Part shown: in pieces, positions 1-8,192 of the stretch | Position numbering within the stretch: the stretch's first letter is position 1 | Layout of the letters: each line of letters opens with the position of its first letter | DNA from: Arthrobacter sp. DNA4 | Lineage (GTDB): Bacteria > Actinomycetota > Actinomycetes > Actinomycetales > Micrococcaceae | Direction: 5' to 3' | Length of the DNA stretch: 64,000 nucleotides | Assembly (NCBI RefSeq): GCF_024362385.1 | Contig: NZ_CP101466.1 | Location: forward strand, 2,790,001-2,854,000 | Program-made: the position numbers and the translations under genes | The notes under the pieces: model-generated | What the model was told of the DNA's origin: nothing | Database searches by the model: none | The model's input: only the letters and a program-made list of their open reading frames with translations

Positions 1-2
1 CG

Positions 3-56
3 TCACGGAACTGCGTAGGCCAGGAGGATCTGCAGAACCTGCCCAAGAGCCAGTAA
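3..56 (+). CDS. 3' end of a gene cut by the window start (possibly DUF3515)
   Basis: An open frame enters from the left edge and stops at TAA 54-56, giving the C-terminal residues SRNCVGQEDLQNLPKSQ. Small secreted DUF3515 proteins often lie convergent to ddl in Micrococcaceae and tend to end with a Cys-Val-Gly type tail. That resemblance is from memory and the fragment is only 17 residues, so the identity is weak. It would be convergent with ddl, with the hairpin repeats lying between them. Confidence 0.35.
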   Translation, partial: SRNCVGQEDLQNLPKSQ

Positions 57-67
57 CCGGCCGGTGA

Positions 68-243
68 GGGCCCACGCCGGCAGGGTTCCCTGGCCGAAGC
101 GGAGCGAGGTTAGGGTGCCGGTGGGTGGGCCCACGCCGGCAGGGTTCCCTGGCCGAGCGGAGCGAGGTTAGGGTGCCGGTGGGTGGGCCCACGCCGGCAG
201 GGTTCCCTGGCCGAAGCGGAGCGAGGTTAGGGTGCCGGTGGGG
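68..243. repeat. Three tandem 58-59 bp hairpin repeats
   Basis: Three near-identical units occupy 68-126, 127-184 and 185-243. The middle one lacks a single A. Each unit folds: CCCTGGCC pairs with GGTTAGGG (two G-U pairs), flanked by CCGGCA with TGCCGG. The array lies directly after the ddl stop codon, between convergent genes, so it may serve as a bidirectional terminator or a REP-like element. There is no T-run. Confidence 0.8.
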
Positions 244-244
244 A

Positions 245-1393
245 TCAGCGGAGTCCGGTGTTGCGGTTCAGCGCCAGGTAGATCAGTTCGTCGATGAGGT
301 CGGCGTAGCCCAAACCTGTTGCCGCCCACATCTGGGGATACATGCTCTTCGGGGTGAAGCCGGGCATGGTGTTGATCTCATTGATGATCAATTCGCCCTC
401 GGGCGTGTAGAAGAAGTCCACCCGGCTGAGTCCCTCGGCCCCGACTGCGTCAAAGGCGGCTGCCGCCAGCTCACGGACCCGGGAAATGGCTTCCGCAGGC
501 ATGTCGGCCGGGCAGCTCAGTGCTGCGGCGTCATCCTCCACGTACTTGGCGTTGAAGTCGTAGAACTCGTGGGTACCCCCGGCGACGGAGATTTCGCCGG
601 GCATCGATGTCCGTGGCGCATCCGTGCCCCGGCCCTCCAGGACCGCGCACTCGATTTCGCGTCCAACTATGCCGGCTTCGATCACGAGCTTGAGGTCGTG
701 GCGGCGGGCTTCCTCGATGGCGGCGTCCAGCCCCTCGAGGGAGTCGACTTTCGAAATGCCCATCGAGGACCCGGCACGGGCCGGCTTGACGAAGACGGGG
801 AACCCTAGGCGGTCCACCTGTTTACGCACAGCTTCCGGGTCCTTGCGCCATTGCCGGTCGGTCACAACCACATACGGGCCCACGTGCAGCCCGGCAGCTT
901 CGAAGACCACCTTCATGTAGTGCTTGTCCATGCCGACGGCCGATGCCAGGACCCCGGCGCCGACGTAGCGCGTATCCGAGAGCTCCAAGAGGCCCTGGAT
1001 GGTGCCGTCCTCGCCGAACGGGCCGTGCAGCAGCGGGAAAACCACGTCAACGGCGCCCAGTTCCTGGGGAACCTGGTTGGGCGAGGCCACGATCAGCTGG
1101 TGTTCCCCGCCGATCTCGGCCAGGGTTACGGTCTCCGACGACGGCACAACTTCCGGGAGCGATGATGCCGCCAGGGACCATTGGGCCGTTTCGGCGGGGG
1201 CGAGAACCCACTGGCCGGTCTTGGCGATCCCGATGGGGATGACCTCGTACTTGTCCTTGTTGATGGCACCCAGCACACCTGCCGCCGTGACGCAGCTCAC
1301 GGCGTGCTCGCTGGAACGGCCGCCAAAAAGCACGGCAACGCGCGGCTTCCTGGTGGGGACCGTTTGGCCTGTGGTGGGTTTGTCTTGGGACAT
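245..1393 (-). CDS. ddl: D-alanine--D-alanine ligase
   Basis: Cytoplasmic ATP-grasp enzyme that joins two D-Ala to make the dipeptide added to UDP-MurNAc-tripeptide in peptidoglycan synthesis. The 382-aa protein has the N-terminal glycine-rich FGGRSSEH (residues 23-30), HGPFGEDGTIQG, the ATP-binding loop AGSSMGISKV, and the Mg-binding EINTMPGFT (339-347). All are standard for Ddl, and length is normal. It is the last gene of murA-plsC-gpsA-ddl; the gpsA stop is 2 nt upstream of its ATG, so translation is probably coupled. Confidence 0.97.
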   Translation of the reverse strand: MSQDKPTTGQTVPTRKPRVAVLFGGRSSEHAVSCVTAAGVLGAINKDKYEVIPIGIAKTGQWVLAPAETAQWSLAASSLPEVVPSSETVTLAEIGGEHQLIVASPNQVPQELGAVDVVFPLLHGPFGEDGTIQGLLELSDTRYVGAGVLASAVGMDKHYMKVVFEAAGLHVGPYVVVTDRQWRKDPEAVRKQVDRLGFPVFVKPARAGSSMGISKVDSLEGLDAAIEEARRHDLKLVIEAGIVGREIECAVLEGRGTDAPRTSMPGEISVAGGTHEFYDFNAKYVEDDAAALSCPADMPAEAISRVRELAAAAFDAVGAEGLSRVDFFYTPEGELIINEINTMPGFTPKSMYPQMWAATGLGYADLIDELIYLALNRNTGLR

Positions 1394-1395
1394 GG

Positions 1396-2445
1396 TCAGT
1401 AATCGCCTTCAGGTTTCAATTCCCGGGACAGCAGAACCGGCCCCAGTTGGTCAACGGACAGCTTGCCTGCCAGCACCGCCACGACGGCGGCAGTAATGGG
1501 CATTTCGACGCCGAGCTTGCCGGCAAGTTCATGGACGGCCTGGCCGGACTTGATGCCTTCGGCGGTCTGGGTCATCTTCCGGCCCACCTCCTCCAGCGTC
1601 AGGCCCTGTCCCAGCAGCCGGCCGGCAGTGTGGTTCCGGGACAGCGCGGAGGAACACGTCGCCACGAGGTCGCCAAGCCCTGCGAGCCCGGCCATGGTTT
1701 TCGCTTCGCCGCCCAGCGCCAGCGCAAGGCGGGATGTTTCCGCAAGTCCCCGGGTAATCACCGAGGCCTTGGTGTTGTCCCCCATCTGCCTGCCCTCGCA
1801 AATGCCAACGGCCAGTGCGATGACATTCTTGACGATGCCGCCAATTTCGACGCCGACGACGTCCGCCGTGGTGTACGGGCGGAAGTAAGGGGCGGTGCAG
1901 CTCCTGGCAAGCCAGCCAGCCGTCGCGGAATCCGTGCACGCCACAACGGACGCGGTGGGTTCCTCACGGGCAATTTCCATGGCGAGGTTGGGGCCCGAGA
2001 CGACCGCGATGCGCTCCTGCGGCAGACCCAGTTCCTGGCCGATGACCTCACTCATCCGGGCATCAGTTCCCAGCTCCAGGCCTTTCATGAGGGAGACGAC
2101 GACGGCCCCGGGGGCGATCATGTCCTTCCACTCCCGCAGCTGGGGACGCAGCGACTGGGCCGGAACGGCCACCACCACCAGCTCCGCCCCTGTCAGGACC
2201 TCCCGGACGTCGGTTGACGCCGTGATGCTCTCCGGCAGGACGATGTCCTTGAGGTAGTCGCTGTTGCGGTGGCTGGTGTTGATCTCTTCCACCACTTCGG
2301 CGCGCCTGCCCCACAGCTTGATGGCGCGCGGCGTACCGGTGGCAAGGGCGGCGTCGGCCAGGATCTTCGCGAACGTTGTTCCCCATGATCCTGCACCGAG
2401 GACGGCCACTGTGCGGGCCGCTCCCGGCTTTGCGTCAGCGGTCAC
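1396..2445 (-). CDS. gpsA: Glycerol-3-phosphate dehydrogenase [NAD(P)+]
   Basis: Makes sn-glycerol 3-phosphate from dihydroxyacetone phosphate for phospholipid synthesis. The 349-aa protein has the Rossmann motif GAGSWG at 17-22 and the catalytic Lys region GGIVKNVIALAVG, followed by the helical C-terminal domain seen in GpsA. Its start overlaps the plsC stop by 4 nt (ATGA). The pairing with an acyltransferase gene fits, since its product is the substrate for the first acylations of membrane lipids. Confidence 0.97.
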   Translation of the reverse strand: MTADAKPGAARTVAVLGAGSWGTTFAKILADAALATGTPRAIKLWGRRAEVVEEINTSHRNSDYLKDIVLPESITASTDVREVLTGAELVVVAVPAQSLRPQLREWKDMIAPGAVVVSLMKGLELGTDARMSEVIGQELGLPQERIAVVSGPNLAMEIAREEPTASVVACTDSATAGWLARSCTAPYFRPYTTADVVGVEIGGIVKNVIALAVGICEGRQMGDNTKASVITRGLAETSRLALALGGEAKTMAGLAGLGDLVATCSSALSRNHTAGRLLGQGLTLEEVGRKMTQTAEGIKSGQAVHELAGKLGVEMPITAAVVAVLAGKLSVDQLGPVLLSRELKPEGDY

Positions 2446-3212
2446 TGCGCTTCCGTTTCTGCGCCTGGCTGCTGCCCGCGTTCCACGAACCGCCCGTGCT
2501 TGGCCTGCTGCTGCTTGGCCGGATCCCAGCGTTCCGCGGGAGGCTGCTCACCGCGCAGTCCCGCCAGGAGCTCCGTGATGGCATCCATGATGAGTTCGGT
2601 GGCCTCGCTCAGTGTGGCCTTGTCCAGGGGACGGCCCTTGAAGGCGCTCAGGTCCACGGGATCGCCCACGACCACCCGGGAACGCTTCCGCGGGAACAGG
2701 TGGAACCGCTTGCCGTACCGGGGGAAGACCTCGTGCGCACCCCAATGGGCGATGGGCACCACAGGGATGCCCCCCTCAAGGGCAAGCCGTGCCGCGCCGG
2801 TGTGCCCCTTCATCGGCCAAAGCCCGGGGTCGCGGGTCAGCGTGCCCTCCGGGTAGATGATGATTGCGCCGCCCTCAGCCACAATCTCCTGGGCCACCTG
2901 CAGCGACCGGTTCGCTCCCGCCGTCGAACGCTCCACGGGCACCTGCTTGGTCGCGCGCAGGAGCGGGCCCAGGCCCGGCACCTTGAAGAGTCCGGCCTTG
3001 GCCAGGAAGTGCGGGGCCCGCTTCTGGTTGTAGAGCATGTGCCCTACCACCAGGGGATCGATTTCGGTGCAGTGGTTGGGCGCGGCAATGAAGCCGCCCG
3101 CGGGAAGCTTCTCAGTGCCTTCCCACGTTTTGGACATCATGACGTTCATCAGGGGCCGGACGACGCTGGCGATGAACACAAATGTGGCCCTGCTCCTGGC
3201 AGATTCCTTCAC
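2442..3212 (-). CDS. plsC: 1-acylglycerol-3-phosphate O-acyltransferase (PlsC family)
   Basis: Membrane-associated acyltransferase that puts the second acyl chain on lysophosphatidic acid. The 256-aa protein carries the HX4D catalytic motif (His47-Asp52 in NHCTEID) and the substrate-binding PEGT at 121-124, in the correct order and spacing for the family. The C-terminal 30 residues are Gln/Glu-rich and look like a disordered tail. It lies between murA (9-nt gap) and gpsA (4-nt overlap). Exact acyl-acceptor specificity cannot be read from the sequence. Confidence 0.92.
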   Translation of the reverse strand: MKESARSRATFVFIASVVRPLMNVMMSKTWEGTEKLPAGGFIAAPNHCTEIDPLVVGHMLYNQKRAPHFLAKAGLFKVPGLGPLLRATKQVPVERSTAGANRSLQVAQEIVAEGGAIIIYPEGTLTRDPGLWPMKGHTGAARLALEGGIPVVPIAHWGAHEVFPRYGKRFHLFPRKRSRVVVGDPVDLSAFKGRPLDKATLSEATELIMDAITELLAGLRGEQPPAERWDPAKQQQAKHGRFVERGQQPGAETEAQ

Positions 3213-3221
3213 GGTCCCGCT

Positions 3222-4547
3222 CTACTTCGTGGTGGTGATGTCGAAATCGGCACCGAGGCCGGCAAGCTTCTCGGTGAAGCGCTCGTAGCCGCGGTTGATG
3301 ATGTCGATGCCGGTGACCCGTGAGGTCCCCGTGGCGGCCAAAGCGGCGATCAGGTGGCTGAACCCGCCGCGCAGGTCCGGAACATCGATGTCGGTTCCCT
3401 TGAGCTGGGTGGGGCCGGAAATGACCGCGGAGTGCAGGAAGTTGCGTTGGCCGAAGCGGCACGGAACGCTGCCCAGGCACTCCCGGTGCACCTGGATGCT
3501 GGCGCCCATGCGGATGAGCGCGTCCGTGAAGCCGAAGCGGTTCTCGTACACGGTTTCGTGGACAATCGAGACGCCCTCGGCCTGGGTGAGTGCCACCACC
3601 AGCGGCTGCTGCCAGTCGGTCATGAAGCCGGGGTGGACATCCGTTTCGAGGACCAGCGGGTTCAGCTTTCCGCCCTTGTGGTAGAACCGGATGCCGTCCT
3701 CGCCGATGTCCATTCCGCCGCCGACTTTGCGGTAGGTGTTCAGGAAGGTCATCATGTCGCGCTGGGAGGCGCCCTCGACGAAGATGTCGCCGCGCGTCAC
3801 CAGCGCCGCCGACGCCCAGGACGCCGACTCATTGCGGTCCGAAAGCGCGCGGTGGTTGTAACCGCCCAGGTCCCGGACGCCTTCGATGCGGATGGTGCGG
3901 TCGGTCTGGACGCTGATGATGGCGCCCATTTTCTGCAGCACGGCGATGAGGTCGACGATTTCCGGTTCGGTGGCGGCACCGGAAAGTTCCGTGATGCCTT
4001 CCGCGCGGGTGGCGCTCAGCAGGACCTGCTCCGTGGCCCCCACGGACGGGTAAGGGAGGGAGATCTTGGCGCCCTGCAGGCCTTTGGGCGCCGAGATGTG
4101 GATGCCGCCGGGGCGTTTCTCCACAACGGCGCCGAACTGGCGCAGGACGTCCAGGTGGTAGTCGATGGGCCGGTCACCGATCTTGCAGCCGCCCAGGTCC
4201 GGGATGAAGGCTTCGCCGATCGCGTGGATCAGCGGCCCGCACAGCAGGATGGGAATGCGGGAGTCGCCGGCGTGGGCGTCGATCGCGGTGCTCGGCGCCG
4301 TCTTGGCGGCCTTGGGGTCGAGGGTGAGGTCACCGTTGACCGGGTCTTTCTCCACGGTCACGCCATGCAGCTGCAGCAGGGAGGTGACTACCTCGACGTC
4401 CTTGATTTCCGGCACGTTCCGCAACACCGAGGGTTCGTTTCCCAGCAGCGCCGCCACCATTGCCTTGGGGACAAGGTTCTTTGCCCCACGGACGCTGACG
4501 CGGCCTGTAAGCGGGACACCGCCGCGGATTGTCAGAACACTACTCAT
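3222..4547 (-). CDS. murA: UDP-N-acetylglucosamine 1-carboxyvinyltransferase
   Basis: First committed step of peptidoglycan synthesis: transfers enolpyruvate from PEP to UDP-GlcNAc. The 441-aa protein has the EPSP-synthase fold repeats, Lys-Asn of RGAKNLVPKA (residues 20-29), the catalytic Cys loop GGCKIGDRPID with Cys121, and the base Asp in GFMTDWQQP. Mycobacterial MurA has Asp at the Cys position and is fosfomycin-resistant; this one keeps Cys. It is the first gene of the murA-plsC-gpsA-ddl operon. AGGAAA lies about 9 nt before the ATG. Confidence 0.96.
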   Translation of the reverse strand: MSSVLTIRGGVPLTGRVSVRGAKNLVPKAMVAALLGNEPSVLRNVPEIKDVEVVTSLLQLHGVTVEKDPVNGDLTLDPKAAKTAPSTAIDAHAGDSRIPILLCGPLIHAIGEAFIPDLGGCKIGDRPIDYHLDVLRQFGAVVEKRPGGIHISAPKGLQGAKISLPYPSVGATEQVLLSATRAEGITELSGAATEPEIVDLIAVLQKMGAIISVQTDRTIRIEGVRDLGGYNHRALSDRNESASWASAALVTRGDIFVEGASQRDMMTFLNTYRKVGGGMDIGEDGIRFYHKGGKLNPLVLETDVHPGFMTDWQQPLVVALTQAEGVSIVHETVYENRFGFTDALIRMGASIQVHRECLGSVPCRFGQRNFLHSAVISGPTQLKGTDIDVPDLRGGFSHLIAALAATGTSRVTGIDIINRGYERFTEKLAGLGADFDITTTK

Positions 4548-4641
4548 ATACCGGTTTCCTCACGATCACTAGCCCCCAAAACCTTGCAAAGGCTCCAACC
4601 AAGCATAGGAGGTCGCGTTACCGAACCGAAATAAGGGGGCA

Positions 4642-4680
4642 CCGGCGGCGGGGCGTGGCGGAACGGACACCCGCCGCCGG
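4642..4680 (-). terminator. Hairpin terminator after leuD
   Basis: CCGGCGGCGGG at 4642-4652 and its perfect complement at 4670-4680 enclose a 17-nt loop. On the minus strand the stem follows the leuD stop by 15 nt and is followed by a short pyrimidine tract ending in TTATTT. It probably ends the leuCD transcript. Confidence 0.65.
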
Positions 4681-4695
4681 ATGGCGCACCCCAGG

Positions 4696-5298
4696 CTAGG
4701 AAAGCTTCGCCGTCAGGGTCTTGGGCTTGAATGCCGGGCGGGTGGCCTCATAGGCCGTGATGTCGGCTTCGTGCTGCAGGGTCAGCCCGATGTCATCCAG
4801 GCCTTCCAGGAGCCGCCAGCGGGTGTAGTCGTCGATCTCAAAGGGCGCCACGATGTTGCCGCACACCACGGTCTTGGACTCGAGGTCCACCGTGACCTGG
4901 GTGCCCGGGGCGTTCTCGAGTTCCTTCCAGATGAGCTCGATGTCGTCCTGGGCCACCTGCGCGGCCAGGAGCCCCTGCTTGCCCGAGTTGCCGCGGAAAA
5001 TATCGGCGAAGCGGGACGACAGCACGGCCTTGAAGCCGTAGTCCTTCAACGCCCAGACGGCGTGCTCGCGGGAAGACCCGGTACCGAAGTCCGGGCCGGT
5101 CACCAGGACCGAACCGGCGCTGTACGGCTCTTGGTTGAGGATGAAGGAGGAGTCCTTCCGCCATGCCGAGAACAGGGCATCCTCGAAGCCGGTCCGGGTG
5201 ATGCGCTTGAGGTACACCGCGGGGATGATCTGGTCGGTGTCGACGTTGCTCTGGCGCAGCGGGACGCCAATGCCGGTGTGCTTGGTGAACTTTTCCAT
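4696..5298 (-). CDS. leuD: 3-isopropylmalate dehydratase small subunit
   Basis: Swivel-domain subunit that, with LeuC, interconverts 2- and 3-isopropylmalate in leucine synthesis. The 200-aa protein starts [27 protein letters not shown], typical of bacterial LeuD, and has the [11 protein letters not shown] motif that contacts substrate. It follows leuC after 9 nt and is co-transcribed with it. Length is normal. A strong hairpin lies just downstream. Confidence 0.97.
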   Translation of the reverse strand: MEKFTKHTGIGVPLRQSNVDTDQIIPAVYLKRITRTGFEDALFSAWRKDSSFILNQEPYSAGSVLVTGPDFGTGSSREHAVWALKDYGFKAVLSSRFADIFRGNSGKQGLLAAQVAQDDIELIWKELENAPGTQVTVDLESKTVVCGNIVAPFEIDDYTRWRLLEGLDDIGLTLQHEADITAYEATRPAFKPKTLTAKLS

Positions 5299-5307
5299 GG
5301 TGTTGTC

Positions 5308-6762
5308 CTAGGCTGCGTCGATGCGGATGGCTGCGGGTTCGGGAGCCGGTTCAAGGTCCGACGGCGAGCTGAGCGTGCCGCGCACGGCCGTGGCTGCGGC
5401 CACCACCGGCGAGACCAGGTGCGTGCGTCCGCCCTTGCCCTGGCGTCCTTCGAAGTTGCGGTTGGAGGTGGAGGCGCACCGCTCCCCGGGCTCCAACTGG
5501 TCCGGGTTCATGCCCAGGCACATGGAGCAGCCGGCGAAGCGCCATTCGGCACCGAAGTCCTTGAAGACCTTGTCCAGGCCCTCGGCCTCTGCTTCGAGCC
5601 GGACGCGGGCCGAGCCGGGCACTACCAGCATGCGGACCTGCGGATCCTTTTCGCGGCCGCGGATAATGTCCGCGGCGGCGCGCAGGTCCTCGATCCGGGA
5701 GTTGGTGCAGGAACCGAGGAAGACCGTGTCCACCCGGATGTCCTTCATCGGCGTGCCGGCTTCGAGCCCCATGTACTGCAGGGCGCGCTCCGCGGCGGCC
5801 TTGGCGTTCTCGTCGCCGAAGTCCCCGGGGGACGGAACGGACTGGGACAGCGATACGCCCTGGCCGGGGTTGGTTCCCCAGGTGACGAACGGCTCCAGCG
5901 TGTCGGCGTCCAGGTCCACCTCGACGTCGAAGGTGGCGTCGTCGTCGGTCCTCAATGTGTTCCAGTACTCGACGGCGGCGTCCCAGTCAGCGCCCTCCGG
6001 CGCGTGCGGGCGGCCCAGCATGTAGTCGTAGGTGGTCTGGTCGGGTGCCACCATGCCCGCCCTGGCGCCTGCCTCGATGGACATGTTGCAGATGGTCATC
6101 CGTGCTTCCATGGACAACGCCCGGATGGCCGAGCCACGGTATTCGAGCACATAGCCCTGGCCGCCGCCGGTGCCGATTTTCGCGATCACGGCGAGGATAA
6201 TGTCCTTGGCGGTAACGCCCGGGCGCAGCGTGCCCTCCACGTTGATGGCCATGGTCTTGAACGGCTTCAGGGACAGCGTCTGGGTGGCCATGACGTGCTC
6301 CACCTCGGACGTGCCGATACCCATGGCCAGCGCGCCGAACGCACCGTGCGTGGAGGTGTGCGAGTCGCCGCAGACAACCGTCATGCCGGGCTGCGTGAGT
6401 CCCAGCTGGGGACCTACGACGTGGACGATGCCCTGTTCGGCGTCGCCCAGGCTGTGCAGCCGGACCCCGAACTCCGCGCAGTTGTTGCGCAGGGTCTGGA
6501 TCTGGGTGCGGCTGGTGAGGTCGGCAATGGGCTTGTCGATGTCCAGCGTGGGGGTGTTGTGGTCTTCGGTGGCGATGGTCAGGTCCGGCCGGCGCAGCTT
6601 GCGGCCGGCCAGGCGCAGGCCTTCAAAGGCCTGCGGGGACGTGACTTCGTGGACCAGGTGAAGGTCGATGAAGAGAAGGTCAGGCTGGGCGTTGGCACCA
6701 TCGCCGTCACCTTTGCGCACCACGTGTGCGTCCCAGACTTTCTCGGCCAATGTCTTTCCCAT
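5308..6762 (-). CDS. leuC: 3-isopropylmalate dehydratase large subunit
   Basis: Aconitase-family [4Fe-4S] subunit of isopropylmalate isomerase. Cys352 (GSCTNSR) and Cys412/Cys415 (GCSMCLGMN) are the cluster ligands; [12 protein letters not shown] (132-143) is the conserved substrate region. At 484 aa it is full length. The gene is divergent from the NdgR-type regulator; 113 bp separate the two starts and hold a TCTCA-N5-TGAGA inverted repeat. NdgR/LtbR/AreB proteins control leuCD in other actinobacteria, so the same is likely here. Confidence 0.97.
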   Translation of the reverse strand: MGKTLAEKVWDAHVVRKGDGDGANAQPDLLFIDLHLVHEVTSPQAFEGLRLAGRKLRRPDLTIATEDHNTPTLDIDKPIADLTSRTQIQTLRNNCAEFGVRLHSLGDAEQGIVHVVGPQLGLTQPGMTVVCGDSHTSTHGAFGALAMGIGTSEVEHVMATQTLSLKPFKTMAINVEGTLRPGVTAKDIILAVIAKIGTGGGQGYVLEYRGSAIRALSMEARMTICNMSIEAGARAGMVAPDQTTYDYMLGRPHAPEGADWDAAVEYWNTLRTDDDATFDVEVDLDADTLEPFVTWGTNPGQGVSLSQSVPSPGDFGDENAKAAAERALQYMGLEAGTPMKDIRVDTVFLGSCTNSRIEDLRAAADIIRGREKDPQVRMLVVPGSARVRLEAEAEGLDKVFKDFGAEWRFAGCSMCLGMNPDQLEPGERCASTSNRNFEGRQGKGGRTHLVSPVVAAATAVRGTLSSPSDLEPAPEPAAIRIDAA

Positions 6763-6845
6763 GGCCCTCTCCCTTCACTGCTGTTTGGCTGAATGGTCCA
6801 ACTGAATCAGGAGGGCTCCACACCGCGCCACCCGAAAGATTTGCA

Positions 6846-6860
6846 TCTCAGATAATGAGA
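6846..6860. promoter_or_regulatory. Candidate NdgR operator between leuC and ndgR
   Basis: TCTCA at 6846-6850 and TGAGA at 6856-6860 are perfect 5-bp inverted arms around GATAA. The site lies 16 bp before the ndgR ATG and 84 bp before the leuC start. Position and symmetry suit an IclR-family dimer that represses both genes. Which bases are contacted is inference. Confidence 0.5.
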
Positions 6861-6875
6861 CGGCAATATCATTAC

Positions 6876-7595
6876 ATGGACAATTCTAGTGGAGTCGGTG
6901 TCATTGATAAAGCGGCCCAGGTGCTCGACGCCCTCGAGGCAGGACCCACCACCCTGGCGCAGCTCGTGGCGGCCACAGGCTTGGCCCGGCCCACTGTCCA
7001 CCGCCTCGCTTTGGCGCTGGTGCACCACCGGCTCGTCAGCCGCGACATCCAGGGCCGCTTCGTGCTCGGCAGCAGGCTTGTTGAGCTCGCCTCGGCAGCC
7101 GGCGAGGACCGCCTGATCGCCTCCGCCGGCCCGGTCCTGATGCAGCTGCGCGACGCCACGGGCGAGAGCGCCCAGATTTTCCGCCGCCAAGGCGACTGGC
7201 GCGTCTGCGTCGCCTCCGCCGAGCGGCCCATCGGGCTTCGCGACACCATCCCCGTCGGCACACAATTGTCCATGAAGGCAGGTTCCGCGGCCCAGGTCCT
7301 GCTGGCGTGGGAAGACCACGACCGGCTCCTGGAGGGCCTGCAGTCGGCCCGCTTCACGCCCACTGTCCTGGCAGGAGTACGACGGCGGGGCTGGGGGCAG
7401 AGCCTGGGCGAACGCGAGCCGGGGGTCGCGTCCGTCTCGGCACCGGTGCGGGGTCCGTCCGGCAGGGTGATCGCCGCCGTCTCCATTTCGGGCCCGATCG
7501 AACGCCTGACCCGCCAGCCGGGACGCCTCCACGCCGAAGTGGTCTGCAATGCAGGACGCATCCTGACCGAGGCGCTGCGGAAGAACAACGACTAG
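6876..7595 (+). CDS. ndgR: IclR-family regulator of leucine biosynthesis, NdgR type
   Basis: The 239-aa protein has an N-terminal winged helix (about 1-65, recognition region ATGLARPTVHRLALAL) and a C-terminal effector-binding IclR domain. I chose ATG 6876 because MDNSSGVGV is the conserved N-terminus of NdgR/AreB/LtbR proteins; an earlier in-frame ATG at 6855 falls inside the inverted repeat. NdgR proteins sense amino acid state and regulate leuCD and related genes. Divergent placement from leuCD supports this. Autoregulation through the site at 6846-6860 is inferred. Confidence 0.93.
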   Translation: MDNSSGVGVIDKAAQVLDALEAGPTTLAQLVAATGLARPTVHRLALALVHHRLVSRDIQGRFVLGSRLVELASAAGEDRLIASAGPVLMQLRDATGESAQIFRRQGDWRVCVASAERPIGLRDTIPVGTQLSMKAGSAAQVLLAWEDHDRLLEGLQSARFTPTVLAGVRRRGWGQSLGEREPGVASVSAPVRGPSGRVIAAVSISGPIERLTRQPGRLHAEVVCNAGRILTEALRKNND

Positions 7596-7636
7596 GACCT
7601 TCCCTCCCCCGGCGTCCGCGCCGCTAGGCTGTGGCC

Positions 7637-8182
7637 ATGGGCAGCTACGCAGTGTTCCTCCGCGGCATCAACGTAGGCGGAATCAATATCAAAATGGCGG
7701 ACCTCAGGGGCGCGCTGAAGAACTGTGGTTTCGAGGACGCGAAGACCCTGCTGGCGAGCGGCAACGTGGTGCTGTCCAGCAGCCTGGACGCGGCAGCCGT
7801 GAAGCGCGAGTGCGAAAAGTGCCTCCGTGCGGCCTTTGGCTACGAAGCCTGGGTGGTGGTCCTGGAAGCCGGGCGGGTGGGCCACCTGGTGGAAGCCTGC
7901 CCTTACCCTGACGACGACAAGTCCACCCACGCCTACATCACCATCTCCTCGGACACCGCAGTCCTGGACGAACTCGAGGCGGCCGGTTCAGCCCTGGAAG
8001 GCCAGGACCAGCAGCGGCTGGCGCCGGAGGCTCTCGCCTGGCTGGCCCCCGTAGGCGGAACCCTTGACAGTCCCTTCAGCAAGATCAGCGCCAAGGCGAA
8101 GTTCAAAGCGGCAACCACCACCCGGAACCTGCGCACCATGATCAAGGTCCGCGACGCCGCACGGGCCCTCGCAGCAGGCTAG
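7637..8182 (+). CDS. DUF1697 family protein
   Basis: 181-aa protein opening MGSYAVFLRGINVGG, the hallmark start of DUF1697, with LLASGNVVL and a C-terminal ATTTRNLRTMIKV segment that are also conserved. The biochemical function of the family is unknown. ATG 7637 is preferred to the GTG two codons earlier because family members begin at this point. It is 41 nt downstream of ndgR and may be read from the same transcript; it is convergent with the GTPase genes (10-nt gap). Confidence 0.9.
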   Translation: MGSYAVFLRGINVGGINIKMADLRGALKNCGFEDAKTLLASGNVVLSSSLDAAAVKRECEKCLRAAFGYEAWVVVLEAGRVGHLVEACPYPDDDKSTHAYITISSDTAVLDELEAAGSALEGQDQQRLAPEALAWLAPVGGTLDSPFSKISAKAKFKAATTTRNLRTMIKVRDAARALAAG

Positions 8183-8192
8183 CGAACAGGCC

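Noticed and set aside
4681..6792. A 703-codon open frame antisense to leuCD
   Set aside because: High GC keeps antisense frames open. The protein is repetitive and unlike any family, while leuC and leuD are certain on the other strand.
6726..6875. N-terminal extension of ndgR
   Set aside because: The extra 50 codons cross the leuC start and the operator; conserved NdgR begins at MDNSSGVG.
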